Below, piece after piece: positions 26,781 to 39,010 of a stretch of DNA of 64,000 bases; within the stretch, counting starts at the first letter, position 1, and every line of letters begins with the position of its first letter. A program made the translations under genes and the position numbers. Below the pieces are notes generated by a model, which saw nothing but the letters and a program-made list of their open reading frames with translations, was not told where the DNA came from and searched no databases. Location of the stretch: assembly GCF_900088535.1 (NCBI RefSeq), contig NZ_LT578417.1:2542001-2606000 (forward strand). The letters are read 5' to 3'. The stretch is from Cyanobium sp. NIES-981. Lineage in GTDB: Bacteria > Cyanobacteriota > Cyanobacteriia > PCC-6307 > Cyanobiaceae.

Positions 26781-27101
26781 ATGAGCCGATTTCAAGCGAC
26801 AATTTCAACTTTTGCAGCCATCGGAACGATTGGTCTCACCGTCGTTGCGGTTTATCGGGCTGTGGACGACCAGAAGCAGCGCGATCTAAAGAATCAACAA
26901 GAGATACAAGCGCTCCGCGAACAACTGGAGGAACAGCGCAAACAGGAGAAATCCAACCAGCCGGCCCTTTCCCCTTCGGTCCCCGCCCCGACCCTGCAGC
27001 CCACACTTCCTTCCCCGCTTTCGATCCAGACTCCGTCCAACACCCCAGGGCCATCCCTGCCTCCACCCCCCCTTCCAGAACCCGGCAGTCCGGGGGAATG
27101 A
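26781..27101 (+). CDS. Small membrane protein with coiled coil and Pro-rich tail, unknown
   Basis: I do not recognise this 106-residue protein. The ATG at 26781 begins MSRFQATIS. A single membrane helix (FAAIGTIGLTVVAVYRAV, about 11-28) is followed by a charged coiled-coil-like stretch (DQKQRDLKNQQEIQALREQL and EEQRKQEK, about 31-58), then a Pro/Ser tail of about 45 residues. The helix and coil DNA is clearly poorer in GC than the flanking genes, and codon usage differs from neighbours. A TTG at 26778 would add one residue. It faces the terminator of groL. Confidence 0.6.
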   Translation: MSRFQATISTFAAIGTIGLTVVAVYRAVDDQKQRDLKNQQEIQALREQLEEQRKQEKSNQPALSPSVPAPTLQPTLPSPLSIQTPSNTPGPSLPPPPLPEPGSPGE

Positions 27102-27146
27102 CCAGGGTGACGGCGGCCGATCTGCCATAACAGCTGATCCGCCATC

Positions 27147-27172
27147 AAAAAAGCGCCCCATGCGGGGCGCTT
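27147..27172 (-). terminator. Rho-independent terminator of groES-groL
   Basis: On the minus strand AAGCGCCCC-GCAT-GGGGCGCTT forms a 9-bp stem and runs into six Ts (27152-27147, the first two being part of the stem). It lies 22 nt past the groL stop and ends the chaperonin transcript. Confidence 0.9.
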
Positions 27173-27193
27173 GGTCCAGAAGGTCCGGGCTGA

Positions 27194-28864
<1,671 letters not shown>

Positions 28865-28945
28865 TCAGTCTGTTGAGGGTTGCAGCTTAGATGTCTGACC
28901 GTAGGAAGCAGAACTTCCTTGGATCAGAAGGAGCCCATCGACCGA

Positions 28946-29257
28946 TCAGTTGACGACAGCAAGAATGTCTTTCTCGGAGAGCAACACGTACTCATCGGTG
29001 CCGAGCTTGATGTCGGTGCCGGCGTACTTGCTGTAGAGCACCTTGTCGCCGATGCTCACTTCAGGAGCCTGGCGGGATCCGTCTTCATTGCGCTTGCCGG
29101 GGCCCACCTGCACCACTTCGCCCACCTGGGGCTTCTCCTTGGCGGTGTCAGGCAGCAGGATGCCGCCGGCAGTCTTCTCTTCGGACTCCGACACCTTGAT
29201 GAAGATGCGATCTCCGAGCGGCTTGACCGTGGAGACGCTGAGGGAAACAGCAGCCAT
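28946..29257 (-). CDS. groES: Co-chaperonin GroES
   Basis: GroES caps the GroEL chamber. ATG 29257 gives 103 residues, matching cyanobacterial homologues: [20 protein letters not shown], then [20 protein letters not shown] with the mobile-loop region, and [17 protein letters not shown]. The frame is open to 29281 (eight more residues), but the family start fits 29257. It is the first gene of the groES-groL operon, downstream of CIRCE. Confidence 0.95.
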   Translation of the reverse strand: MAAVSLSVSTVKPLGDRIFIKVSESEEKTAGGILLPDTAKEKPQVGEVVQVGPGKRNEDGSRQAPEVSIGDKVLYSKYAGTDIKLGTDEYVLLSEKDILAVVN

Positions 29258-29312
29258 GGATAGATGCGATAGCAACGACATGGCGCCCGAGACGCCACTG
29301 TAAAGAGGGGAG

Positions 29313-29339
29313 TTGGCACTCCCCCCTCACGAGTGCCAA
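29313..29339. promoter_or_regulatory. CIRCE operator (HrcA site) of groESL
   Basis: TTGGCACTC (29313-29321), nine bases, GAGTGCCAA (29331-29339) form a perfect inverted repeat. This is the CIRCE layout (9-9-9), with G/C in the third base of each arm in place of the consensus A/T. It is 56 bp upstream of the groES start and indicates HrcA-controlled heat-shock induction. Confidence 0.92.
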
Positions 29340-29434
29340 CCTATGCGGCGAGGGTCCATGGCGACCACCCCGAAGCTGTGCGGGTGACCGAACCGTGCAT
29401 GGGCGCGCAGAGGAGCTGGAAGGCCGAGTGGTAA

Positions 29435-30973
<1,539 letters not shown>

Positions 30974-31002
30974 ACCCGTCCTGTCAATCCTGAGGTCTCA
31001 CG

Positions 31003-31413
31003 ATGTCTTTAACCCTGAGAGTTCTGGCCCCAGACCAGAGCGTTTTTGACGGCAGCGCTGACGAGGTGATTCTGCCGACCACCACCGGACAGGTGGGCAT
31101 CCTTCCGGGACACGTCACCATGCTGGCCGCACTGGATACCGGCGTGATGAGGCTCCGCGGGGCAGGGGGCTGGTCCTCCATCGCCCTGCTGGGTGGCTTC
31201 GCTGAAGTGGAGTCCGATGAGGTCACCGTGCTGGTGAACGGGGCTGAGCTGGGCAGCAGCATCGACGCCAGCGCAGCCCAGGCGGAATTCGAATCTGCCC
31301 AGCAGGCTGCCGCAGCCTTCGAAGGCCAGAGTCCGAGCACCGAGAAGCTCAAGGCCCAGCAGGCCCTGGCGAAGGCAAGGGCCTGGCTGCAGGCCACCCG
31401 GGGCCAGAGCTGA
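31003..31413 (+). CDS. atpC: ATP synthase F1 epsilon subunit
   Basis: The epsilon subunit forms part of the rotor stalk and limits ATP hydrolysis in the dark. The 136-residue product begins LTLRVLAPDQSVFDGSADEV, includes TTGQVGILPGHVTMLAALDT, and ends with a helical hairpin (EKLKAQQALAKARAWLQAT). It follows atpD by 29 bp and is followed by a strong terminator at 31439, which defines a two-gene transcript. Confidence 0.95.
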   Translation: MSLTLRVLAPDQSVFDGSADEVILPTTTGQVGILPGHVTMLAALDTGVMRLRGAGGWSSIALLGGFAEVESDEVTVLVNGAELGSSIDASAAQAEFESAQQAAAAFEGQSPSTEKLKAQQALAKARAWLQATRGQS

Positions 31414-31438
31414 ATCTCCCTCCCTGGTGCATCACTGC

Positions 31439-31464
31439 GGGCCATGGACACCATGGCCCTTTTT
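31439..31464 (+). terminator. Rho-independent terminator of atpD-atpC
   Basis: A perfect 9-bp stem, GGGCCATGG (31439-31447) with CCATGGCCC (31451-31459), has a three-base loop and five Ts. It is 26 nt past the atpC stop. Confidence 0.92.
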
Positions 31465-31492
31465 CATGCCGCGATCATGTCATGGCGCCATG

Positions 31493-31521
31493 AAAAAGCC
31501 CCCTCGAAACAACGAGGGGGC
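31493..31521 (-). terminator. Rho-independent terminator of the PSRP-3 gene
   Basis: On the minus strand GCCCCCTCG-TTGTTT-CGAGGGGGC forms a 9-bp stem followed by five Ts (31497-31493). It is 27 nt past the stop of the PSRP-3 gene. It stands back-to-back with the atpC terminator 28 bp away, so the two transcripts are insulated. Confidence 0.9.
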
Positions 31522-31547
31522 CAAGGCCCTGGAGTGGTGACCAGGAT

Positions 31548-32048
<501 letters not shown>

Positions 32049-32086
32049 TCAAACAACTAACCTATCAGCCGAGCCGCACCCCTCCC

Positions 32087-32896
32087 CTGATTCCGCGCGC
32101 CGTCCTGCTGTTCGACATCGATGGCGTGATCCGGGATGTGGCAGCCAGCTACCGCCGCGCCCTGGCCGAAACCGTGCGCCACTACAGCGGTTGGCTGCCC
32201 GACGCGGCCACCGTGGATGGCCTCAAGGCCGAAGGCCGCTGGAACAACGACTGGGACGCCTCCCTGGAGCTGCTGCGTCGCCACGGCCAGGACCCACTGC
32301 CGGATCGCGACTCGCTGATCGGGGTGTTCAGCGGCTTCTATTTCGGCGGCGATCCCCTGGGCGACCCTCTCCAGTGGACGGGTTTCATCGGCCATGAGCC
32401 CCTGCTGGTGGAGCCGGTGCTGTTCGAGCAGCTCGACAGGGCCGATGTGGCCTGGGGCTTCGTGAGTGGTGCCGAACCCCCCTCGGCCCGCTACGTGCTG
32501 GAGGAGCGCCTCGGCCTGGCGGACCCGCCCCTGGTGGCCATGGGCGACGCCCCCGACAAGCCGGATCCCACGGGACTGCTGCGCCTGGCCAGGCAGCTGG
32601 CGGGCACCGAACTCGGAACCGGCTCCAGCCCGCCGGTGGCCTACCTGGGCGACACGGTGGCGGATGTGCTCACGGTGGTGGGGGCCCGCCAGGTGCAGCC
32701 GCAGCAGACCTTCCTGGCCCTGGCAGTGGCGCCGCCCCACCTGCACGGGTCGTCCCTGGCCCGCCGCCGCTACGAGGACAGCCTGAGGAAGTCGGGAGCG
32801 GATGCCGTGATCTCCAGCACGGGCTCCGTGCTGGAGAGCCTCGAGCGCCTGCTCGCTCCCTCGCGGCTCATCGCTCCATCGCCGCGAGGCTCTTGA
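32087..32896 (+). CDS. HAD-superfamily hydrolase (TIGR01548-like), start codon not canonical
   Basis: The product resembles the HAD group annotated as TIGR01548, with the nucleophile motif VLLFDIDGVIRDVAASYRR (DxD), GFVSGAEPPSARYVLE, MGDAPDKPDPTGLLRLA and a YLGDTVADVLTV block with the acidic metal-binding residues. The first canonical start in frame is GTG 32126, but this falls after the DxD motif and would remove the nucleophile. Upstream there is only CTG 32087 and ATT 32090 within a frame that is open but contains no ATG, GTG or TTG. The 3' end overlaps pepP by 29 bp. Confidence 0.72.
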   Translation: MIPRAVLLFDIDGVIRDVAASYRRALAETVRHYSGWLPDAATVDGLKAEGRWNNDWDASLELLRRHGQDPLPDRDSLIGVFSGFYFGGDPLGDPLQWTGFIGHEPLLVEPVLFEQLDRADVAWGFVSGAEPPSARYVLEERLGLADPPLVAMGDAPDKPDPTGLLRLARQLAGTELGTGSSPPVAYLGDTVADVLTVVGARQVQPQQTFLALAVAPPHLHGSSLARRRYEDSLRKSGADAVISSTGSVLESLERLLAPSRLIAPSPRGS

Positions 32897-34175
32897 GGGC
32901 AGCGGCCGTGAGCACCTCATGACCGCGATCGCTCACGGCCACGTCGTCCTCGATGCGGATGCCGATGCCCTTCCAGCGCTCCTCGATGGCCGGCTGGCCC
33001 TCCGGCACCGCCAGGCGATCGCTCACATAGAGCCCGGGCTCCACGGTGAGCACCATGCCCGGCTCCAGCTCCACCGGGTGTTCCCCCAGCCGGTAGGCCC
33101 CCACGTCGTGCACGTCCAGCCCCAGCCAGTGGCCGGTGCGATGCATGTAGAGGTGCCGGTAGGCCCCCTGCTCCACGATCCCGTCCACGCTGCCGCTGAG
33201 CAGGCCCAGGGTGACGAGGCCCTCCACCAGCACCCGCACGGCGGCCAGATGGACGGCTTCTGCGGTGACGCCCGGGGCCACGCTGGCCACGGCGGCCTCC
33301 TGGGCAGCGAGCACGAGCGCGTACAGATCCCGCTGCTCTCCGCTGAAACGACCGTTCACCGGGAAGGTGCGGGTGATGTCGCCGTTGTAGTAGTCCGTCA
33401 GGCTGCAACCGGCGTCGATCAGCAGCAGATCACCGTCCCGCAGGGGGGCGTTGTTGGCGGTGTAGTGCAGCACGCAGGCGTTGTCGCCTCCCGCCACGAT
33501 CGAGCCATAGGCCGGTCCGCGGGCGCCCTGCTCGAGGAAATGCTGCTCGATCACCGCCTGCACCTGGCGCTCGTTCAGGCCTGGACGGGCCACCTGGCGC
33601 GCCAGCTCATGGGCTTCGGCGGAGATGCGGGCCGCCTCGCGCAGCCGGTCCAGTTCGTCGGGCCCCTTGCGCAGCCGCAGGGCATGCAGGAGAGGGCAGG
33701 GCGCCACGAGCCCGAGGGCGGCGGAGCCGCGGCGGGGAGCCCGGTCGAGCTGCTGGGCCCAGGCCTTCAGCACCAGCGGCTCCACCGCCGGGTGGCGGCC
33801 GACGCGAAAGGCGATCCCCTCCGCACCCTCGAGATAGTGGGGCAAGCGCTGGGCCAGTTCAGCCAGGGGGTGCGCCACGGACGCGCCGAAGCGCTCCACC
33901 GCCCCTTCCGTGCCGCAGCGCACACCGTTCCACACCTCGGCTGTGGGGTCCTTGGGGTGCACGAACAGCACGAAGGGCGCGTCGTCACGGTGGGGCAGGA
34001 ACAGGGCCACCGCATCGGGTTCGTCGAAACCGGTGAGGTACCAGAAGTCACTGTCCTGGCGGAAGGGGTACTCGCAGTCGGCGTGATGGGTCACCAGGGT
34101 CGCCGCCGGAATCACGGCCGCCGCTCCACCCAGCTGCTGCAGAAAGCGAGCGCGACGCTCGGCGTAGATCACCAT
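32868..34175 (-). CDS. pepP: Xaa-Pro aminopeptidase
   Basis: PepP removes N-terminal residues preceding proline. The 435-residue product has the N-terminal domain with ADCEYPFRQDSDFWYLTGFD. The metal ligands are in LLIDAGCSLTDYYNGDITRT, HRTGHWLGLDVHD, MVLTVEPGLY and GIGIRIEDDV, which is the pita-bread metallopeptidase pattern. It begins MVIYAERRARFLQQ at 34175. Length is normal for the cyanobacterial type. It converges with the HAD hydrolase gene, overlapping by 29 bp, and is divergent from the CNNM-family gene. Confidence 0.94.
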   Translation of the reverse strand: MVIYAERRARFLQQLGGAAAVIPAATLVTHHADCEYPFRQDSDFWYLTGFDEPDAVALFLPHRDDAPFVLFVHPKDPTAEVWNGVRCGTEGAVERFGASVAHPLAELAQRLPHYLEGAEGIAFRVGRHPAVEPLVLKAWAQQLDRAPRRGSAALGLVAPCPLLHALRLRKGPDELDRLREAARISAEAHELARQVARPGLNERQVQAVIEQHFLEQGARGPAYGSIVAGGDNACVLHYTANNAPLRDGDLLLIDAGCSLTDYYNGDITRTFPVNGRFSGEQRDLYALVLAAQEAAVASVAPGVTAEAVHLAAVRVLVEGLVTLGLLSGSVDGIVEQGAYRHLYMHRTGHWLGLDVHDVGAYRLGEHPVELEPGMVLTVEPGLYVSDRLAVPEGQPAIEERWKGIGIRIEDDVAVSDRGHEVLTAAALKSLAAMER

Positions 34176-34291
34176 TCCAGGGAGTCAGGCTGTGCCAATC
34201 CTGCCGGCCACTGTGGGACAGCCGCGGCCCGGGCCGATTTAATGGAGCCATGCCCGCCACCACCCCGCCGATCCACCGGCCGTCCTCCTGA

Positions 34292-35308
34292 ATGAACGAC
34301 CTGCTGGTTCTGGCCCTCCTGGTGGTGGTGGTGCTGGCGGGCTCGGCGCTGTGCTCCGGAGTGGAAGCGGCCCTGCTCACCGTCAATCCGGTGCGGCTGC
34401 ATGAACTGGCGGCCCGCCCCAGGCCCGTGCGGGGGGCTCGCCGGCTGGCCCAGCTGCGCCAGCGGCTGGGCCGCACCCTCTCGGTGCTGGTGATCGCCAA
34501 CAACGGTTTCAACATCTTCGGCAGCCTGATGCTGGGCGGCTACGCGGCCCACGTCTTCGGCCGCTACGGCGTGGAGGGCCCCGCCCTGCCGCTGTTCTCC
34601 GTGGGACTGACCCTGCTGGTGATGCTGCTGGGGGAGATCCTGCCCAAGGCCCTCGGCAGCAGACTGGCGCTGCCGGTGGCGCTGGCCGCGGCACCGGCGC
34701 TGCACCTGCTGGGCCAGCTCATGCTCCCCCTGGTGCTGCTGCTGGAGCGGGTGCTGCCGGCCATCACGGCCGAAAGCGAGATCAGCACCGACGAGGAGGA
34801 GATCCGCCTGCTGGCCCGGCTCGGGTCCCAGAGGGGCCAGATCGAGGCCGATGAGGCCGCCATGATCTCCAAGGTGTTCCAGCTCAACGACCTCACCGCC
34901 CGGGACCTGATGACCCCGCGCGTGGCGGCCCCCACCCTGCGCGGAGCCAGCCGGCTGGCGGAGTCCCGGGACCTGCTGCTCTGCACGCCCGATCCGTGGT
35001 GGGTGGTGCTCGGGGAAGAGGTGGACGAAATCCTGGGTGTCGCCAGCCGGGAACGGCTGCTCACCGCCCTGCTGGAGGGCCATGGCGAGCGCACCCCCGA
35101 CGACCTCAGCGAACCGGTGGAGTACGTGCCGGAGATGATCCGGGCCGATCGGCTGCTCACGGGATTCCGCCGCAACAGCGGTGGCGTGAGGGTGGTGGTG
35201 GACGAGTTCGGGGGCTTCGTCGGGGTGATCGGCGCCGAAGCGGTGCTGGCGGTGCTGGCGGGCTGGTGGCGCCGTCCCCAGCCTGCCGAGGAGGATCGGG
35301 GGGAATGA
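34292..35308 (+). CDS. CNNM/CorC-type membrane protein with CBS pair
   Basis: This family includes Mg/Co efflux proteins and the old hemolysin-C group. The 338-residue product has an N-terminal DUF21/CNNM membrane domain (about 1-165) with helices LLVLALLVVVVLAGSAL and LPLFSVGLTLLVMLLGEILP, followed by an acidic stretch (SEISTDEEEIRLLARLG) and a CBS pair (about 200-325) with LNDLTARDLMTPRVAAPTL and VVVDEFGGFVGVIGAE. It lacks the additional C-terminal CorC transport-associated domain. Its stop overlaps the GTPase start as ATGA. Confidence 0.88.
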   Translation: MNDLLVLALLVVVVLAGSALCSGVEAALLTVNPVRLHELAARPRPVRGARRLAQLRQRLGRTLSVLVIANNGFNIFGSLMLGGYAAHVFGRYGVEGPALPLFSVGLTLLVMLLGEILPKALGSRLALPVALAAAPALHLLGQLMLPLVLLLERVLPAITAESEISTDEEEIRLLARLGSQRGQIEADEAAMISKVFQLNDLTARDLMTPRVAAPTLRGASRLAESRDLLLCTPDPWWVVLGEEVDEILGVASRERLLTALLEGHGERTPDDLSEPVEYVPEMIRADRLLTGFRRNSGGVRVVVDEFGGFVGVIGAEAVLAVLAGWWRRPQPAEEDRGE

Positions 35309-36663
35309 GCGGCGGCCCGGCCCAGTCCCCTGTGCCTCCGGCGGCGGCCGAGCGGGCACGCCTGCTCCTGGAGCCATGGAGAGCCTCCCTCCAGCTGAAT
35401 GGTCGGGAAGCCGGCCTGCTGGCCGGCGAGCTGGCTGCCGTGGACCGACAGCTGCTGCGCCTGGCCCAGCGGAGGCCGCGGGTCGCGGTGTTCGGGCGGG
35501 TGGGGGTCGGCAAGTCGAGCCTGCTCAATGCCCTGCTGGATGAGGAGGTCTTCGCCACCGATGTCGCCCATGGCTGCACCCGGCATCAGCAGGCCGCGGC
35601 GTGGGACCAGCCCCTGGCGGGCCTGGCAGGGGCGGAGCTGGTGGACACCCCCGGCATCGACGAGATCGGCGCCGCATCCCGGGCCCGCCTGGCCGGGCGG
35701 GTGGCCCTCGGATCCGATCTGGTGCTGATGGTGCTGGATGCCGATCTCAGCCGCGTGGAACTGGAGGCCCTCGAGGTGCTGCGCGCCAGCGGCAAGCCCC
35801 TGCTGCTGGTGCTGAACCGCTGCGACTGCTGGCCGCAGGAGGAACTGCCCGCCCTGCTGGCCAGCATCCGGCGCCGGCTGCCGCCGCAGGCCAGGGCGCT
35901 GGAGCTGATCGCGGTGGCCGCGGCCCCGCGCCAGGCCCGGCTGATGCCCGATGGCCGGGTGCGCTCCGAGCTGCGTCCAGCGGCTGTCGGCCCCCTGCGG
36001 CAGGCCCTGATCGCTCTGCTGGAAGGCCACGGCGAACTGCTGCTGGCCATCAACAGCCTGCGCAGTGCCGAGCGGTTCCATCAGGTGCTTCAGGAACACC
36101 GGCTGCGCCAGAGCCGCCGGGCGGCCCAGGGGCTGATCGGCCGTTTCGCCGCCATGAAGGCCACCGGCGTGGCCGTCAATCCGCTGGTGCTGCTGGATCT
36201 GGCCGGAGGCCTCGCCTGCGATACGGCCCTGGTGATGCAGCTGTGCCGGTTGTACGGCCTGCCGATGGGGGCCGGCGCCGCACGGCAGCTGCTCACCCGC
36301 CTGTCGGGGCACAACGCCCTGCTGGGCGGCGCCCAGCTGGGGATTCAGGCCCTGCTGGGCGGGCTGCGCCAGGTGCTGCTGGTGGCGGCCCCCTTCACCG
36401 GCGGCCTGAGCCTGGCCCCCGCGGCGCCGGTGGCGGTGGCCCAGGCGGCCCTGGCCGTGCACACCACCCGGCGCACCGGCGAGCTGGCGGCCCTGGAACT
36501 GATGCGCGGCGCCAGACGCGGCGGCCGCCCGGGAGCCCTGCTGCGGCGGCTGGCCGCCAGCGACCCCAGCGCGCGCCGCTGGCTCGGCCGCTGGCCGGAG
36601 AGGGACGGCAGCCGCTTGACTCCAGGGCGCGGCAACGCTCTCGGGGAGGGCCTGCTGCCGTGA
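35305..36663 (+). CDS. Era/YeeP-like GTP-binding protein
   Basis: A 452-residue GTPase of the Era/dynamin-related group (DUF697-like tail), function unknown. G1 is FGRVGVGKSSLLN (about 63-75), G3 is VDTPGIDEIG (113-122) and G4 is LNRCD (170-174). A short region (HGCTRHQQ) holds a possible G2 Thr. The C-terminal 200 residues are hydrophobic and helical, for example NPLVLLDLAGGLACDTALVM and LLVAAPFTGGLSLAP, suggesting membrane contact. It is translationally coupled at both ends: ATGA with the CNNM gene and GTGA with nadD. Confidence 0.85.
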   Translation: MSGGPAQSPVPPAAAERARLLLEPWRASLQLNGREAGLLAGELAAVDRQLLRLAQRRPRVAVFGRVGVGKSSLLNALLDEEVFATDVAHGCTRHQQAAAWDQPLAGLAGAELVDTPGIDEIGAASRARLAGRVALGSDLVLMVLDADLSRVELEALEVLRASGKPLLLVLNRCDCWPQEELPALLASIRRRLPPQARALELIAVAAAPRQARLMPDGRVRSELRPAAVGPLRQALIALLEGHGELLLAINSLRSAERFHQVLQEHRLRQSRRAAQGLIGRFAAMKATGVAVNPLVLLDLAGGLACDTALVMQLCRLYGLPMGAGAARQLLTRLSGHNALLGGAQLGIQALLGGLRQVLLVAAPFTGGLSLAPAAPVAVAQAALAVHTTRRTGELAALELMRGARRGGRPGALLRRLAASDPSARRWLGRWPERDGSRLTPGRGNALGEGLLP

Positions 36664-37277
36664 CCGCCCCCCCGGCCGAAGCCAGCCTGGAGCCGAACTC
36701 CAGCCGCGGCGTGATCGCCCTGTTCGGCACCAGTGCCGATCCTCCGACCCTGGGACACCAGGCCCTGCTGCGGGGGCTTCTGGACCACTTTCCGAGGGTG
36801 GCCACCTGGGCCAGCGACAACCCGCTCAAACAGCACGGTGCCCCCCTGGCGGAGCGGGCGGCGTTGCTCGGAGCCCTGGTGAGGGGTCTGGCCGATCCCC
36901 GCCTGGAGCAGCACCAGGAACTCAGCAGTCCCTGGGCGATCACCACCCTCGATCGGGCCGCGCAGACCTGGCCGGGCCGGGAGCTGGTGTTCGTGGTCGG
37001 CAGCGATCTGGCCCCCCAGATTCCCCGCTGGAAGGAGGGCCAGGCGGTGCTGCGGCGCTGCCGCCTGGCGATCGTGCCGCGGGAGGGCTGGCCGGTCGAC
37101 AGCGCCGAACTGGAGCCCCTCCGGGCCCTCGGCGCCCAGCTGCAGGTGCTGCCCCTGGCCATCCCGCCCACGGCCAGCTCCGCCCTGCGCCTGCAGCCGG
37201 ATCCCCGCCAGATTCCGGCGAGTGTGTGGCCCGTGCTGCTGGAGCACAATCTCTACGGCCTCGCCGATCCCTCCTGA
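36660..37277 (+). CDS. nadD: Nicotinate-nucleotide adenylyltransferase NadD
   Basis: NadD adenylates nicotinate mononucleotide to deamido-NAD. The 205-residue product starts at GTG 36660, overlapping the GTPase stop. The nucleotidyl-transferase motif is ALFGTSADPPTLGHQALLRG (GTxxDPxxxGH). VFVVGSDLAPQIPRW gives the mid-domain strand, and a LPLAIPPTASSALRL end is seen where the ISSTxIR-type block sits in homologues. Its stop shares a base with the nadE start as TGATG, so the pair gives two consecutive steps to NAD. Confidence 0.9.
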   Translation: MTAPPAEASLEPNSSRGVIALFGTSADPPTLGHQALLRGLLDHFPRVATWASDNPLKQHGAPLAERAALLGALVRGLADPRLEQHQELSSPWAITTLDRAAQTWPGRELVFVVGSDLAPQIPRWKEGQAVLRRCRLAIVPREGWPVDSAELEPLRALGAQLQVLPLAIPPTASSALRLQPDPRQIPASVWPVLLEHNLYGLADPS

Positions 37278-38980
37278 TGCGCCTTGCCCTGGCCCAGCTC
37301 AACCCGCTGGTGGGAGATCTGGCCGGCAATGGGCAGCTGATCCTCGAGGCCTGCCGGCAGGCCGCCGCTGCCCAGGCCGATCTGGTGCTCACCCCCGAAC
37401 TCTCGCTCTGGGGCTACCCACCGCGGGACCTGCTGTTCCATCAGGCCCGTCTGGCCGCCCAGGCCACCGCGCTGGACAGGCTGGTCGCTGAGCTGGCCGG
37501 CTGCGAAGGTGCGCCGGCCGTGCTGGTGGGCATTGCCGAGGCCAGCGGCAGCCGGGAGCTGCCCAATCTCTACAACGCCCTGGCCCTGGTGGAGGGAACC
37601 GGCTGGCGGGTGGTGGCCCGCAAGCAGTTGCTGCCCACCTACGACGTGTTCGATGAGCAGCGCTATTTCCGCCCCGGCACGGAGCCTGCCGTGCTCGCGT
37701 TCGGCAGGGGCGCCCGCCAGTGGCGCCTGGGGCTCACCATCTGCGAAGACCTCTGGGTGGAGGAGGACCTGCAGGGGCAGCGCCTGGCCGGCCCCGATCC
37801 CGTGGCGGCGCTACAGGCCCGGCAGGTGGAGGTGCTGATCAACCTCTCCGCCTCACCGTTCAACCCGGCCAAGGCGGACCTGCGCCAGGCCCTCGCCGCC
37901 CGGGCGGCCCAGCGGCTCGGCTGCCCGGTGGTGTACGTGAACCAGGTGGGCGGCAACGACGAGCTGGTCTTCGACGGGGCCAGCTTCGTGGTGGGCTCCA
38001 CTGGGGCGGTGCTGTGCCAGCTGCCCAGCTGCCGGGAAGCCCTGGAGCTGTGGAGCCCTGCATCGTCTGCCGGCAGCCCGCCCCCCCCTGCAGCGGTGCT
38101 GCCGGCTCCGATGGAGCAGCTGTTCCGCGCTCTGGTGCTGGGTGTCCGCGACTACGCCGGCAAGTGCGGCTTCCAGCGGAGCCTGCTCGGCCTGAGCGGC
38201 GGCATCGATTCGGCCCTGGTGGCGGTGATCGCCTCCGCCGCCCTGGGGCCTGCCGCCGTGCGCGCGCTGCTGATGCCCTCACCCTGGAGTTCGGAGGGCT
38301 CGATCGCGGATGCTCTGGCACTGGCGGATCGCCTGGGCCTGCCCACCAGCACCCTGCCGATCGGTCCGCTGATGGGCGGCTTCGATGCGGCCCTGCAGCC
38401 CGCCCTGGGCCATGCCCCCACCGGGCTGGCAGCGGAGAATCTGCAGTCGCGGATCCGCGGCACCCTGCTGATGGCCGTGGCGAACCAGGAGGGCCAGCTG
38501 CTGCTCTCCACCGGCAACAAATCCGAGCTGGCCGTGGGCTACTGCACCCTCTACGGCGACATGAACGGCGGCCTGGCCGTGATCGGTGACCTCTACAAAA
38601 CCACCGTGTTCGCCCTGGCGGACTGGCTCGACAGCCCGGCCTCCATGCCCTGCCGCCGAGACGTCGGCCTGCCCGCCGAGGGGGAGCTGATCGGCCTGGC
38701 CATCCGCAGCAAGCCCCCCAGCGCCGAACTGCGGCCCGACCAGCGCGACAGCGACTCCCTGCCGGACTACGCCGAGCTCGACCCCCTGCTCGAGGCCCTG
38801 GTGGAACAGCGCCGCAGCGCTGAAGAGCTGGCTGCGGAACCCCGCTTCGGGCCACTGGCGCTGCAGGTGGGCCTGCTGTTGCGCCGGGCTGAATTCAAGC
38901 GCCGGCAGGCCGCGCCCGTGCTGAAGGTGAGCGGTCACGCCTTCGACAGCGGTTGGCGCATGCCGATCGCCGCTGGCTGA
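37277..38980 (+). CDS. nadE: Glutamine-dependent NAD synthetase
   Basis: NadE converts deamido-NAD to NAD using glutamine nitrogen. The 567-residue product has an N-terminal nitrilase domain (about 1-270) with catalytic Glu in DLVLTPELSLWGYPPRDLLF, Lys in VVARKQLLPTYDVFDEQRYF and Cys in LGLTICEDLW. The synthetase domain follows with the PP-loop FQRSLLGLSGGIDSALVAVI, and SRIRGTLLMAVANQEGQLLL, STGNKSELAVGYCTLYGDM. From ATG 37277 it overlaps nadD by one base. ald follows 30 bp downstream. Confidence 0.95.
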   Translation: MRLALAQLNPLVGDLAGNGQLILEACRQAAAAQADLVLTPELSLWGYPPRDLLFHQARLAAQATALDRLVAELAGCEGAPAVLVGIAEASGSRELPNLYNALALVEGTGWRVVARKQLLPTYDVFDEQRYFRPGTEPAVLAFGRGARQWRLGLTICEDLWVEEDLQGQRLAGPDPVAALQARQVEVLINLSASPFNPAKADLRQALAARAAQRLGCPVVYVNQVGGNDELVFDGASFVVGSTGAVLCQLPSCREALELWSPASSAGSPPPPAAVLPAPMEQLFRALVLGVRDYAGKCGFQRSLLGLSGGIDSALVAVIASAALGPAAVRALLMPSPWSSEGSIADALALADRLGLPTSTLPIGPLMGGFDAALQPALGHAPTGLAAENLQSRIRGTLLMAVANQEGQLLLSTGNKSELAVGYCTLYGDMNGGLAVIGDLYKTTVFALADWLDSPASMPCRRDVGLPAEGELIGLAIRSKPPSAELRPDQRDSDSLPDYAELDPLLEALVEQRRSAEELAAEPRFGPLALQVGLLLRRAEFKRRQAAPVLKVSGHAFDSGWRMPIAAG

Positions 38981-39010
38981 GCCAGGCTGGTGGGGCGCCT
39001 CCTGCGTTTG

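Noticed and set aside
26435-27130. 231-residue plus-strand open frame
   Set aside because: It overlaps the better-supported small membrane protein in another frame and has no protein-like core.
31480-31492. CATGGCGCCATG palindrome between the two terminators
   Set aside because: It is a short palindrome in a terminator-rich gap, with no sign of a regulated promoter nearby.
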